Assembly: GCA_036571765.1 (NCBI GenBank)
Contig: BROE01000022.1
Coordinates: 15,152,827 to 15,216,826 of the forward strand
DNA: 64,000 bases
From: Plecoglossus altivelis
Taxonomy: Eukaryota > Chordata > Actinopteri > Osmeriformes > Plecoglossidae
Direction: 5' to 3'
In this document: piece after piece, positions 22,501 to 34,845 of the stretch
Layout: the number at the start of each line of letters is the position of its first letter
Numbering within the stretch: the first letter of the stretch is position 1
The notes under the pieces: model-generated
The model's database searches: none
Seen by the model: only the letters and a program-made list of their open reading frames with translations
What the model was told of the DNA's origin: nothing
Made by a program: the position numbers and the translations under genes

Positions 22501-24223
22501 GTCAAACTAATTACAAGTTTTCACCTATTAGACCGCCATCCTATAGACATTTGAAATTAGGCTGGCTTCTGGCACGAAAGAGCATGTCATATGTTCTGGA
22601 TGACAGTACGAGGGCAGTGATCATCATTTACAACTCACAGGTGACCTCCACACACACCTCCATGTTGTTTCAGTCATAAATATGGATCAGGCAGAAATCT
22701 CCTGAAATAGTCATTTTCAGCAAAAGAAAAAATATCTCCCTGGTAAAATGGATTATATTTTATTTCTACATATCTGCCATCATTATCCCACACATTATAC
22801 CATGCATTAATATGCTGTTGTATCTGATGCAGTGTCAGTGTGATGGATCTGCCTTGCGTGTTGGTAAGATATTCTGTCATTTACCATGGCAAGTGTCAGG
22901 AAGAGAGCAAGAGGTGTAGCCCCCCAATGGGGCTGGCCTAATTATACAATTAGTCTTGTGATTAGGACAGTCCAGCGGCAGTGCCCTCTGGGACACACCC
23001 ACAATGTTATGGACGCTATATATCAAGCTCCATCAAAACGGCCGGGGCTTATCCTGGGAGGTGAGCTAAGTTCAGTTTGTTCGACAGTTTTGAACTTTAT
23101 ACAGGAAAAAGGTAATCAACACAAGTTCGTTAAGACGATTAGCCAGGAGAGAGTGATTGGCGGTCTCTTAGCCACCAAGAAAAGGCATCAAGTGAAGGTT
23201 GACCTCAGGGTTGCTGGACAAGTTGTGTTCTGTATCCCTGGCTGAGCAAAATCACCATGAAACTTACTCCCAAACTACCACTGTTAAACCAAACAAGTAC
23301 AGAAACCATCCTCCTGTTTCTCCTGGAAACCATTCACGTCTGTAGATAAACAGGTTCGGCCATTTCCAGGTTACAAGCTCCGACTGTCACAGTCATCAAA
23401 CCCCATTGGATGACCTTTGAAAAGACCACCATTGGCCAAAAACTATTGAGTAACCCTACGGAATCCTCAATGCTCAACATGAATGTAAAAAAACCGCCAT
23501 TATATTAATTCATCTGGGAACACCTTTAAGTGCTCCCTCAATAACCCACCTCAATCGTTCTCTGAGCCCTTCCAGAGTCAGTTAGAGGTGCATCACATAT
23601 CTTAAAGCTTATCCACATACATTTTGGAGTTTATCCCTGGTCAGTTGGAAACACACAGTCCCCCATTATCTCTGGTCGCCCATTCCAAAGTCATAAAGCC
23701 CATATCTGTTGTTGCCAATCCCAGAGGTGAGTTTTATAGAGAGGTGAGAAGAGTTATGATGTCTTAGATCCATCCTCCTCTTCCTCTATATGGAACCAGA
23801 GGGAGGTCTTCCTTCTGCATGGCTGGTGACGCATTGAGGCCCTCTCCTTGGACTCCTCAGCGCTAGTTTACGGGATTATCGCCCAGGATTAGAACTCCAT
23901 TGAAGAGAAGGGAGTTATAGGGGACTTAGGTTATTCAGACACCACACTTTGAGAACTTGCCTACAATAGGCTACAGAGGGACTTCACAATGTGGAGTTAG
24001 TCAGACCCCCTACTGCGTTTGTATGCAGGCAAAGCTTGCGACTGACTTAGTGACTGGCCAGATTTGGCTCTGCTGTTTATTTGATAAGATTTGTATCTGG
24101 TTTGTTATCTCATTGTCTGTATTATTTTGTTTGTGCCTCCTTACCGGTTGGTACATCAACAGACCATCACCCCTCACCTTGCTGTTTTTCTCATACTCTC
24201 TTCTCATTCTTTTTCTCTCTCTT

Positions 24224-24225
<2 letters not shown>

Positions 24226-24290
<65 letters not shown>
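24226..24290. repeat. (CT)n microsatellite, about 30 units
   Basis: The longest uninterrupted dinucleotide run in the window, and almost the only one between clybl and zic5. Confidence 0.95.
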
Positions 24291-24292
<2 letters not shown>

Positions 24293-27200
24293 TTCGCTCT
24301 TTCTCTCTCTGATTCCCAATATCTCTAACCTCTAGTCCTTCTTCTTGCTGTTTCTATTTTTGCTCGGCTTGTCTTCCCTTCTGTAGAGGATGGTCCTGCA
24401 CACCTCACCTCTCCAGCTGTGAGAGAATGATTTCCTCCTCTCCGAACGCTGACCTTTTCTACAACGATGGGTAGGCATTCAGGGATAGTTCTCTGATGTT
24501 GCAGGCTTGATAGTTCCACAAAATCTGGGGGAGATACCAATCACTGCCCACATTGGAAGGGGTGATGGTGAAAAAAGAGGGATGGAGAATGGGGGTAGAT
24601 AGATATGGTTCATCGGAAAAGGTGTTTGTTCAAATGTTATGACCCATCCTGAGGCGTGTCATTAAGATACAGCTTTGGGTATGAAAGGAAACTATGCAGA
24701 CTTTAAATTGGGCTACAGGGGTTGGTGATGGCAAATGCGATCACTTGAAAGGTTAAGAAATCAATTTGGGTTTCTGTTTTGTCTTCCTGTTAGGACATTG
24801 TTGTTGATGGAGATAAATTCTGCAGCAGCATCTTTTCACCATTTTTAAAGCATTTCTCTCAAACCAATTGCTTTTGAAGAAAGAGGGCATTCGGTACTAT
24901 AAAACTGGTTTGTATTTCATTTAAAGTTACAAAGCTATGGTCACTTTGTATTTGTCAGACCTTATTTATCGTGAGCATTGACTGAGAAGATGCTGTCTGT
25001 CTTACCAATGACCTCAGATAGCTTTCGAAGTAACGACATGCATTAAATTCAAGACAACAATGCAAAACTAAGTGTGATCACCAAGGCAGACAAAGGGTCC
25101 AACCATTGGCGGTGCCAAGTCCCATCTTCCTTTTGGATCAAAGGATATCTTTGTAGTCCAGTGTTGACACTCCAAAGACTAAATCTCAGACAGGGCCATC
25201 CAATCACATGGCTTGAACCACACTACATCTGTTACACTATCAGTTGTGATTATGGTCAACTCTCCAATCTACTTTAACGGTTTCTAAGGTTTTAGGGTCC
25301 CAATGACCAAGCAGGTGTTGACTGCCAAGGCTTGCATGATAACCTGAGATAGCTACCTTTCGACCACAACAAAATATTTCTACGTCTGCATGACCAAAAC
25401 ATCACGTGACCAAGCCACCTCTACAACCACACAGCCAGCTGGCTAATACACCATCACAACACACTGAACCAAACATCCTACATTTACAAGCATCTAGCAA
25501 TCCCCTGTAACACAGGAGGAAAGAGCTTTTAGCCAATGTCCGTACTGCATAAGCCCGCTGATCGTCCCCTCCTTGTCTACCTTCTGTCCAGCGGGCTGAA
25601 GCGGGGCCAGGTATCAGGCCCTGGCTTGGACACTCGTCCGTGGACGACCTTGCTCTCTTCACCTGCTGCCTTGGAGGGGCTCCCAGACCCGACCATGGGG
25701 CTTTGGACCGGCACCAAGTCTCTACCCCCACAGATGTTACTGAGCGCCTGATATTATGTCAGCTTCTCTGGGATGGAGACAGGCAAGAATAGGGTGATGC
25801 ATCTGCTCTGTTGTGGAGGGGTGGATGAATGAAAAGAAGCCAAAGGCGTGATGATAACATGATGACAGGAGAGAGAGGGAGGGAGACAACGAAATATGTA
25901 TAGCGAGAATTGGAGTTATCCTATAGCTGTAACGTAGGCAGTTATATAAAAATATGGTAAGTTACATGGTTCATAAGAGTTATTTGTGGACAGCCTTTAC
26001 ACAACGATGATCAATCTTTTGTTGCTCTGAAATTGTTTTTTTTATCTTTTTAGATTTTGCAGATAGATCTACACTTTCCTTTGAATATTCTAGAATACTC
26101 ACTTTAAAACAGTAATTCATAAAAAAATATGTTGTGTTTTGCAGGCTGTTGGTCTGTCTAATTCTGTGGGCCAAATATTTATTTGGGAAGTTTGGTGTCA
26201 GTTTCAGATCATATTGTACAGGCCCTACATTTACAAATTGTTTACATTTTTCATTCACATTGTAGACTTGAAAAATTGTCAATGTAAATATAGACTAATT
26301 AAATTACCCCTTGATCAAATGAATGTTATGATTGCAGTAGCCTGACTTCATGTTTCAGGCCATCTGAAAGAGCATTTACATATCAGGCTTAATCATTTTT
26401 TTGTCAGTTTTATGCTAACTTCAAAACCGGCAGGCTTTCAGTTTCATATAACCAAGGGTGTTCTGACTTTACAGTTGCTGTTAAGTCCCTGTATCTTTGT
26501 CTGAGTCCAATGCCTTAATCTCATTGAGAGTTTCTGGTGAGTGATTATCTTACTTCTAGAACTGAAAACGGAAATTAAAGGCTACTTGACACATGGTACC
26601 ACACCTTAAATGTTCTTCCCTAAATATACAGGGCGGAAACAAACGTTACTATACACACAATCTCAACAGTGTAGCTAAATATATTGACATGCAAACGGAA
26701 ATCAACCAAAGACATACAAAGTCCGTTCAGCGCATGTCACAATTCCCGTCGGCTTTTCCTCTCTAACTTGTAACAAAAATCCAGCTTTTCACAGTTAATT
26801 ACAAGTACATTATGATGTGCTCACGAGGTAATTGATTTAATGAAGTTCCCATAAAACTATTAAGACTCGGTATAGGTCAGGCGAGTGCCCCCCCCCGGCG
26901 AGCCCATTGTAGGATGTTTAACTCTAGCACTCCTTTCGGAAAGACATAGGGGCTAATAGGTGAAACCACAGCTGCTCGAATAAGGGTCGAGCGAGCAGAC
27001 AGTTCAGATTCTAGTCACCCAGACCACGAACACCCAGTCACCCTGCCTCTAATCCGAAGGGACAACACATTTCCTCAACTTTCACAACTACCCAACTTCC
27101 CTGTAGTTACAGCACATAGAGCTTCGTTTCTCGGTTGGGCTAATCCTTCGGAGACTAAAAGTTTTCAGTCGCTCGGTCTATCTCACTTATCGGTCTCACT

Positions 27201-30200
27201 CGTTCTTTATAGGCAACTTCGCATATACTCACTGCGCGAGAGACAACGTGCCCTTTTCCGCTGTCTTGATAAATGTTGTTCCGTGTATTATCTTGGGTTT
27301 TAGAGATTAGGAGTTGACCGGGTGAAGTAGCATGTGCAACTGCAACTGGATTCGACTGTTTCTCACTTATTCATGAAACTTAAGCAAGTAGCCAGGTAGG
27401 GTGCATGGGAAATGTTGGCAAAATGCCTAGAGAATGAATATGTGCCCAGTTTTCTCACTCTAGCATAGCATGCTGATGAAGGGGAGACGGGGTCAGATGT
27501 TACAAAGTAAGAAACTGTCTGGTTGACAAGGAAGAGACAACACGGCTGTTTTAATCGTGTACATATTTTCCGTCATGGGACATGTTGCTTTAAAGGGTAT
27601 AAAGAGTGCCAAAACAGGTGGAAAGTGACTAAATGGTAACCCCAGTCTCAGACATTTTACATATGCTGGATTGGGAGTTTGAAGGAAACGTTTCCCTACT
27701 ATGTTTATGTCCGGCTGTAATAACCGTCATAAAAGACAAAAGAGCATTTCGCGCAACACTAAAAGCAACAACAAGTGTTAGGCTACGAGCATGCTAAGAT
27801 CCGTGTCACAATACTGTAAAATAAAAGTAATATGGAATATCCTTTTTCTGCATACAGTCTTTTTAAGAGCATTGCTGTAGGTGCCCAATGTATTAGCACA
27901 AGAAACTGCCTAGTTAATTTAAATTTCCATATTTAAAAAAAGGATAAACTGAAATAATGTTTAAAGACATATTGTTTCATGTCTATAAAAGCTTCCTATT
28001 TTACTGAAGTGTGTTAAGTTCAACAGAAGATGGAATGATAGCTCTGTTCAAGGAATTCAATTGGGTGATCTCAGACTTATATTTTGGGGTATTTTATTTC
28101 AAAATGTGGCGTCGTCATCCAAAATAGTTTAATCTCTCTCATGGCTCTTTCATCAAATTAGAAAACGATTTTCTGCTTCAAGGGGACGTTTTTTTGTCTC
28201 AATGTGCTGCTGTTCTGCTGTGTTCAGGCACTGTGCGTGGTCTTCTTATGTGGATCCACCACTTGTCCCTGTTGCTGTCCAAAATCTGGTATGAACAGAC
28301 TTGACTATGACGATTTTTAATTTAGAGTAAGAACCATTGCCGTTGTCTTGAGTTTGTAGGTTAATGGTGGCCTACAATCAGCACATGCTACATCCAACAA
28401 CAGACATTTTGACTTTGTTCAGGCAAAGGATCCCCTCAAAAACATTTTAATGTAGGCTTTGTGTTGATGCTCAGAGAAATGACTAGCTAATGCTTGTAAA
28501 CTCTGACAAGACAGCATTTGTTTTGGTTCTACGGTCGTCTGAGAAATTATCATTCAGCCCTTATAAAGGACGAAATGAGAGAGAACGAGCCCCGGTTTCA
28601 CCGCCACTTTGGCTTTGTCCTCTCCCCAGTGGCGTCTGCATGTCTGACTCTGCCTGTTACTGATTTGCAGGCAGCATGTTAAGGTGGCCCGTGTAAGTGA
28701 TTTCCACGGGCATCCCACTAAAGGAGAACAAATCGCTGACAAAGGAGTCCCTTTCCTATTCAGCAGCGTCGTTAGGACAACCAAAAAGTATTCCTCAGAT
28801 AATAAGTTCTACTTCAAAGAGCTTCTCATTGAACGGTGACTGCTTCACTCCTTTTATGAAGTCTCTCCTTTTCAAGCCGAGGGAACCGTCTATTTGGTTA
28901 TTTTTCATCGTGTTTATTTTGCAACATTCAAGAGCACTTGTTTTAGATAAATGCATGAATACTCTACCCATGTCCAAATAAATGTTTGCGGACAAAAGCG
29001 AAATGCAAAGCAAGAGTGCTTCCCATAAACAAACCTAATTAGAATCCACAACATTTCTAGGACCTACGGGAAGCTCTTTAGACCCTCAAAAAAGCTCCAA
29101 AGCCCACTACTGCTGCTTGATTCTACAAATGAAGATGCACGTATAGGTTACCTTGTTTGCTTTTTGCCATGGTATAGTTTCTAGTGTTGTCGTTGCACCT
29201 GCCAGGGTGGGAGCTAGGAAATAAGTTGAGAATGCTGCCTTTTGATTTTCATTCAGCTTTGTCCAACCGAAACTCAACGGGGCCCAACAATATGAATGTG
29301 GACTGCCTCTTGAATTCGAAACGCACTTGACTTGTTATTGGGTATATTTTGAAATAAATATTTTCTGTTATCTCCTGACCATACCACTCCTGAAATTGTT
29401 ATACCAAATGACCTGTTCATGCGGCGAAACCTGTATCCGTAGCGGTGGCAAACATGCACTTGAACATTGGGCTGTTTCTCAGTCAACAATGTATTTGCGG
29501 TAATACATGAGGCATTTCTGGAGTAGGTGCTCAGAGTGCTTTGATGATAGTTCATTTAGTGGCAGTTAGTGTTGTGGACCAGACACATTCAAATGTGAGC
29601 GTCTCGCTCCCCAATTGCCATAGAAATCCTAACGCACCATGAAGACTGGCAAAGCGTCCAGCCTTCCGCTCAGAAGCAGCGGCCTTTGAAGTGGTGCACG
29701 ACTCGCGTTGGTCAATTTTAATTCTATAGACGGGACAGGGGACACTTTGAAAGTGAGATTGTGCGTTTTAATGGTGAAAATAAGAGGGGGACTTGTTTCA
29801 TATACTCTATACAAGGTCCTGCTTATTGTCAGATATCTTTTTATCTTTTATTTTTCCCATGAATGATTCATGCTCGCTCTGCTTTGTGCTGTACCGCCTT
29901 TCAGTAAGAACGCCATTAGGGGTCTGTAAATTCCGCCATTAGTCTGGTGATTAGACCAGCCTCGGAGTTAGTGGTTATTCCGGAGATATCCGAGTACTGG
30001 ACTGTAAGACAACTCAAATATACATATTTCATCTAGATGTCTAGATGTTCAGCCACCGTTCAATTTTGGCAGCATGCTTGAAAACCTCGAGTTTGAGTCG
30101 TCAAACTTTGTGTCCGGTTGCTGAAATGGACTCAGAACTCCACTTTATTTTATTCTCTTTATAGACGCCTCGGTACCCAAACTGCTTTATAAATGAAAGT

Positions 30201-30793
30201 TTTGTCTGTCCTAAGAGACACTTGTTAACTACATGCCCCGGAGTGTTTATTCAGGTTAATCATAAACTTGTGTTGTCAAATTTATCACGAACATCAAGGG
30301 TCTGCACAATCAAATCTGGTTCAACATCACGTTTTATCCATCATAACCAACAGTACCATGCGCCTCAAAGACAGATTACTACAAAGGGCATGCGAGAAAA
30401 GGGATTTTCACATTACACAGCCTATTCAAGTAAGAATAATTAGTTTTTTTTCTTTTACAGAACACAGTAAAAAGCATCAGTTAATACATTTCACCAAAAT
30501 TGATATTATTATTCTTTGGTGTCTCTGTAATTCCAGCACGACATTGATACCAGCAAATAAATTACAATGTACAAAACACGAAAACTACATTAACATTCAC
30601 GAGCATCAATACAGTTTATATACAAATGCGTCAGGGACAAAGCCTATCAGCCAACATATTTCGGTTCTCAGGGGACTTATTCGTACTCTTTAACGAGCGT
30701 AACACCTGTGTATTTTTTGTTGTTGCATAAAATATAGTCTTAAATAGTTCTTAAATATTAAAAAATTTCATCCAAACATAGCTATTGTATAAA

Positions 30794-30799
30794 TTTATT
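30794..30799 (-). terminator. zic5: candidate zic5 polyadenylation signal (AATAAA on minus strand)
   Basis: TTTATT on the plus strand, about 785 bases past the zic5 stop. It is the nearest clear AATAAA seen in that orientation. Other sites further on cannot be excluded. Confidence 0.35.
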
Positions 30800-31581
30800 T
30801 CAAACTAATGTATGAACCCTTTAAGACACTTATGTTTATCATATATTTCCGGGTGATATATGCCGCTGTATGCTGTTGCTGATCTAGCTAATCTGTTATG
30901 TTTACATTCCTGACCTTATCTCAACTGATGCATCTGGTGTGATGGGTATTTGGACGAATTAAATGAAAAATGCAGCTCCATTCATATTTGGAAGTTAGCT
31001 ACTCAATATGCTGGTCAGCGACTACTGATGGCAACAGCGCTGGTTTCCTGTGGCTAATACTCTCAGGAGTTACACAATAATGGATAAGGCATGTTACCTA
31101 AAGACAAGTCGAGGGGTTGGGAATGTCGATCAGATGAATAACAATTTAGCTTTCATCCCCGTTTGAGGGGTGTATGTTTGTCTACCTATACACATTTCCT
31201 TTTGAGAAGGTTTATGCTTGTCAGAATAAAACCGTTAGGCCTATATCTAAGATATGCGACTCAAACAAATCGTTCAATGACTGAATATTCTGTAGCTTTA
31301 GCAACAACGTACAGGCCTACTGACTATTCCAATCTAAACAAAGTGTTTGTGGTTGAACAGTGTTGTAATGTCCATACATTCACTTCATTCCAGGGAAACT
31401 TAGGGCTCATATCAAAGGCATGTTTTCCCCACAGTCTGTTCTCCACCGCATTTTAGGCTACTTGATGTTTAAAATCGTTGATATGCTTATACAGTTATTA
31501 AATTCCTACGTTCAAGGGCCACACTATGTTTTACCGGTGGGAAGATGACGTGGGGAATGAAATATGTCCTGTCTGTAAACA

Positions 31582-32021
31582 TTAGAGCATTGTTCTTGGG
31601 TCCGAATGTCTGAAAGAATCCTCATCGTCCGAATCTGATGTTGGCAGATCGCTGGAAGGGGTATGGAGGTGGTTGGGTCCCCCGCTTCCTTGGCACACGT
31701 ACCACTCATTAAGGTTGGTAACCTGAGGCGAGAGGTTTGTGGACCGGTTCCTGTGCGTTTCAGAAGAGGGCGAGAGGGGGGCGCCTAGAGGGTTCGTGGA
31801 TGAAAGGTAGGAAGCGTTGGCGGAGGGGGGCGGAGGGGATTTGCAGTGGACTTTCATATGCTTTCGTAGTGAGCTGGGGTGTGTGTAGGACTTGTCACAG
31901 CCGCGCACTTTACAGTAGTAAGGCTTGTCACTAGTGTGGACGTGAGAGTGCTTCTTCCGGTCGCTGCTGTTGGCGAATTTCCTGTCACATCCATCAAATT
32001 CGCACTTGAAAGGCTTCTCCC
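31582..32021 (-). CDS. zic5: zic5 coding exon 2 (fingers 4-5 and C-terminus)
   Basis: Acceptor TTATTTCAG at 32030-32022 on the minus strand. The first two bases complete the Gly of HTG. It encodes EKPFKCEFDGCDRKF, then YYCKVRGCDKSYTHPSSLRK, NLSPQVTNLNEWYVCQ and a TAA stop at 31584-31582. Fingers 4 and 5 sit in one exon, unlike zic2a. Confidence 0.96.
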
Positions 32022-34530
32022 CTGAAATAAATTAATAAATACATATCATTGCTGTGGCACAGTCAAACATGATATCATCTCTGACACGATAACATCAGTT
32101 GGTTAATTCGAAGTCATTATAGTCAGAACAATAACATGAATGTTAGTACCTGTAAGATCCGTCTATTTCAATAATTAATCCTGACAATCTTGGAACATGC
32201 AATATCAATTTTGCTTGCGCTCACACAAATATTAATTAATTTCCTGCACTTTCAACAGAGCTGTTCACAGGCTAGATCAAAAGTAGGCCAACAGCCTAAT
32301 TGAAACCGTCGCTTAACTGCTTGGTAACATACCACTTCCAGTGTAATTACTCCATAAACGGTCGGTGTGGCAGCCCACTCCGCCGCGAGGCCTTCCTCCC
32401 CGACATACTTTATTTATTATACATCTCCACCGCCACCACTTCACTCCCTTATATAGGAGGCATGTTAAACACGTGTAGCATGTCATACTCATGTGGCCTA
32501 CTTATGCACATGGGGACATGATGTAAACCCAATGCCACAATGGACAGTTGTCAATTGAAATTAGAGGAGAAAGGTGCTGACGTTATATGGTATATTTTAG
32601 GCTAAATAAGGACAAGAAAAAATGGTGCACGTGTTGACTGATAAAATCACTTCTTGGAAAATATTTGCTAGATTCATACTGGAATTGGGGTTGAGAATAA
32701 TCACATACGGAAAAATAGAGGGCATAGACCTCAAGTGTCTTCCTTTATATTCCGACCAATTTACTAAACATGGCCACATAGCAAATTGGTAAAGTGAGAT
32801 TGAGAAAGCACAAATTATGTTCTTGTGGTAACCTATACATTGCGTTTTTGAATGACTGCTGAATGTGTTCTAATGGAACCGTTCTTTTGTTTAGATAAGC
32901 CTTTTAGACAAAAACGAAATAGCTTCTGTTATTGTTATACAACTAGGCTACAGATGCTCAACGAAAATAGCCTATTGCATGTTTCTTTTTAACCATGACT
33001 GCCATGTTTTGTTTTTGTCCAATGTCAAAAGACAAATGACAGCACTTGTTCAAGCCTCAACAAAATGCACTGAGTGATGCATTTAGTCGATATCTCAATG
33101 CATATCCCAGAGCTGTAAACGTCCATGCGGACTGAAAACCATTACGCGTGTTCTACAAGAAGCACTCATTTGGAAGTACGTAAGCACGTTTTACAAACCA
33201 TATGCTCTAATCCTCCCACGTTTGCCCCCACGTATGTATGAGTAAAATAGTGCATGCTTCAAATACGAAATCTGTGACTTACATTACATTGTATCCTAAC
33301 TTAATGATTGTCTAAAACTACTCCCGATACCTTTACGCGCGTGCACTGTCCCCGGCTGTTAGAACTGAAGCTGTTACTTGAGTATTGGACAATTCTACGC
33401 AGTTTCACTGATACAAGGAGAATGTCTCCATGAGTTGTGTTTACATACAGTTGTAGTTAGATAATCTTGATGCATTTTCGCTTACCCGTGTGTGTCCTCT
33501 TGTGAATCTTTAGATTTTCTGACCGGGCGAAGACTTTTCCACAACCTGGGAATGGGCAAGGGAACGGTTTTTCTCCCGTGTGAACACGAATGTGATTTAT
33601 CAGTTTATACTTCGCTTTAAATGCTTTTCCTTCGCGTGGACATTCCTCCCAAAAGCAAACGTGGCTACTTTGCTCCGGTCCCCCAACGTGCTCCACCGTA
33701 ACATGGTTCACCAGCTCGTGCATGGTGCTGTAAGTTTTGGAGCAAGGCTTCTTCGAACTTAGTTCCTGGTCGATCCATTTGCAGATTAACTCTTGCTTGA
33801 TGGGTTGCCTCATGTATCTCAAGAACGCCCCCGCGGCTCCGTGAGGAGCAGACGCGATGTTCACATTGAGGTTCATGGAGTTGTAGCTATGGAGAGAAGA
33901 GGGTCCATAGTGCTCGGGCCTGTGGCCGAAGTGCTCTGGCCTTCCGTAGATGTCCCCCGGTAGACCCAGGCGCATCTGCCCGTTGAGGGCATGGTGATGA
34001 TGAGCACCTGGGGACGATTGGTCGTGAAGTCCAGAGAAAAGTGGATGGGCACCACTTTCCGTGTGCCCATAAGCACCTGTTGGGGAGATGAACATGCCAT
34101 GGTGATGAGGGGAGGAGGCGGAACTATGCTGGTCGCCAAGTGCATGCATAGCAGAGGCTGAGAGCTCTCTCCTGAGGATGAAGTCCCTGCTGCTTGAGTA
34201 GCCTGAGTGGGGGTGAGCCACAGGGAAACCAACTGTGGTCTGAGCAGAAGTGAAAGATGCCGCGGTCTGGGCTTCGGGATGGCTCTGAATGTGCTGAGAG
34301 GGACTAAGTTTGAGAGCATTTGTCTGTGCCATGTGCTCGGGTCCAAATGGAGTTAGTGCCACTCCAGGGTCGTTGCCCATCTCCCCAGGGTGCAGGTGGG
34401 CATGGTGGGAGAGAGGGTGATGCCCCCCCAACCCCGGGAAGCCTGTCATATTCTGATGAGGAAGGGGTTGAGTCGCTGCCAAATCCGCTAATCTTATCGC
34501 CGGATTCCTCTTGCTTAAAGGGGGCTCCAT
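31582..34530 (-). CDS. zic5: zic5, zinc-finger transcription factor of the Zic family (complete)
   Basis: Nuclear C2H2 factor acting in neural plate, neural crest and midbrain development. It has two coding exons, 34530-33486 and 32021-31582, encoding 494 residues. The start MEPPLSKRNP matches the conserved Zic5 start; the frame stays open upstream only to a GTG at 34554 and then meets a stop without another ATG. The ZOC-like motif SSRDFILRRE is at 113-122, the ZF-NC segment AGAFLRYMRQPIKQELICKW at 233-252, and five zinc fingers at 250-407. The first finger has long spacing (C250, C263); the others are C292/C297, C325/C330, C355/C360 and C385/C390. The C-terminus carries VTNLNEWYVCQ and an acidic stretch (SDSDDED). 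Human ZIC5 is longer, mainly through Ala/Pro tracts absent here. Its head-to-head pairing with zic2a distinguishes it from other Zic paralogues. Confidence 0.97.
32022..33485 (-). other. zic5: zic5 intron, 1.5 kb
   Basis: Donor GTAAG (33485-33481 on the minus strand) and acceptor CAG (32024-32022). It interrupts the linker HTG|EKP in phase 1, at the same place as zic2a intron 1. No coding or repeat content was noticed. Confidence 0.9.
33486..34530 (-). CDS. zic5: zic5 coding exon 1 (N-terminus to finger 3)
   Basis: 348 codons plus one base, from ATG (34530-34528) to the linker HTG after finger 3. His-rich stretches (SHHAHLH, GAHHHHALNG) and the invariant NGQMRLGLPG block are present. Confidence 0.96.
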
Positions 34531-34620
34531 ATCTAAACTATCAAGTCCATCCACACTTACCGCTATTGTTTTTTCCTCTTGCCACGTTATCTAAAACATT
34601 ACAATATCTGTACATAAAGA

Positions 34621-34845
34621 TCTATATAACTTCTTTTGTCCTGCCTCTAACTCTGCTTGCTCCTTTTTCCACTCTGTCCTCAAGCGATTGGCAGAACATA
34701 CAACAGTTGGAGGACACAGTAGGGAATACAGTTTAGAAATGGCACTGCGGGTATTGGACGGATTTCGGTGACTGGCAGTTAAGAGAACGAAGCGATTGGC
34801 TGTCGTTCAGCGCAGGGGCTCAGCAGGGTTCCGCCCCCTCACTCT
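34621..34845 (-). promoter_or_regulatory. zic5: candidate zic5 core promoter
   Basis: Reading the minus strand, GCCAATC boxes lie at 34691-34685 and 34800-34794, a GC box (GAGGGGGCGG) at 34840-34831 and a TATA-like TATATAGA at 34628-34621. That spacing would put a start near 34590 and leave about 60 bases of 5' UTR. The motifs are visible; the promoter role is inferred. Confidence 0.4.

Larger units (their letters stand above)
14540..31581. other. clybl-zic5 intergenic region, gene-free (includes zic5 3' UTR)
   Basis: No exon, RNA gene or recognisable transposon was found. Apart from CA runs near 15033-15071 and one long (CT)n at 24226-24290, the DNA is unique and mostly AT-rich, unlike the repeat-filled clybl introns. 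In vertebrates such deserts beside zic genes hold conserved enhancers, but none can be assigned here without alignment. The lower part includes the zic5 3' UTR. Confidence 0.7.

Noticed and set aside
22981..22994. Partial CTCF motif (GTGCCCTCTGG core)
   Set aside because: The last three consensus positions do not match, and the site is isolated.
25402..25412. ATCACGTGACC E-box/CLEAR-type site
   Set aside because: One 8-bp palindrome is expected about once in a window of this size.
26083..26095. Perfect three-unit heat-shock element (GAATATTCTAGAA)
   Set aside because: Nine fixed positions give roughly a one-in-two chance of a match in 64 kb on two strands, and no heat-shock gene is nearby.
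34531..34554. Upstream extension of Zic5 (DGLDSLD before MEPPLSK)
   Set aside because: The open frame begins with GTG and meets a stop further up with no ATG. MEPPLSKRNP is the conserved start.
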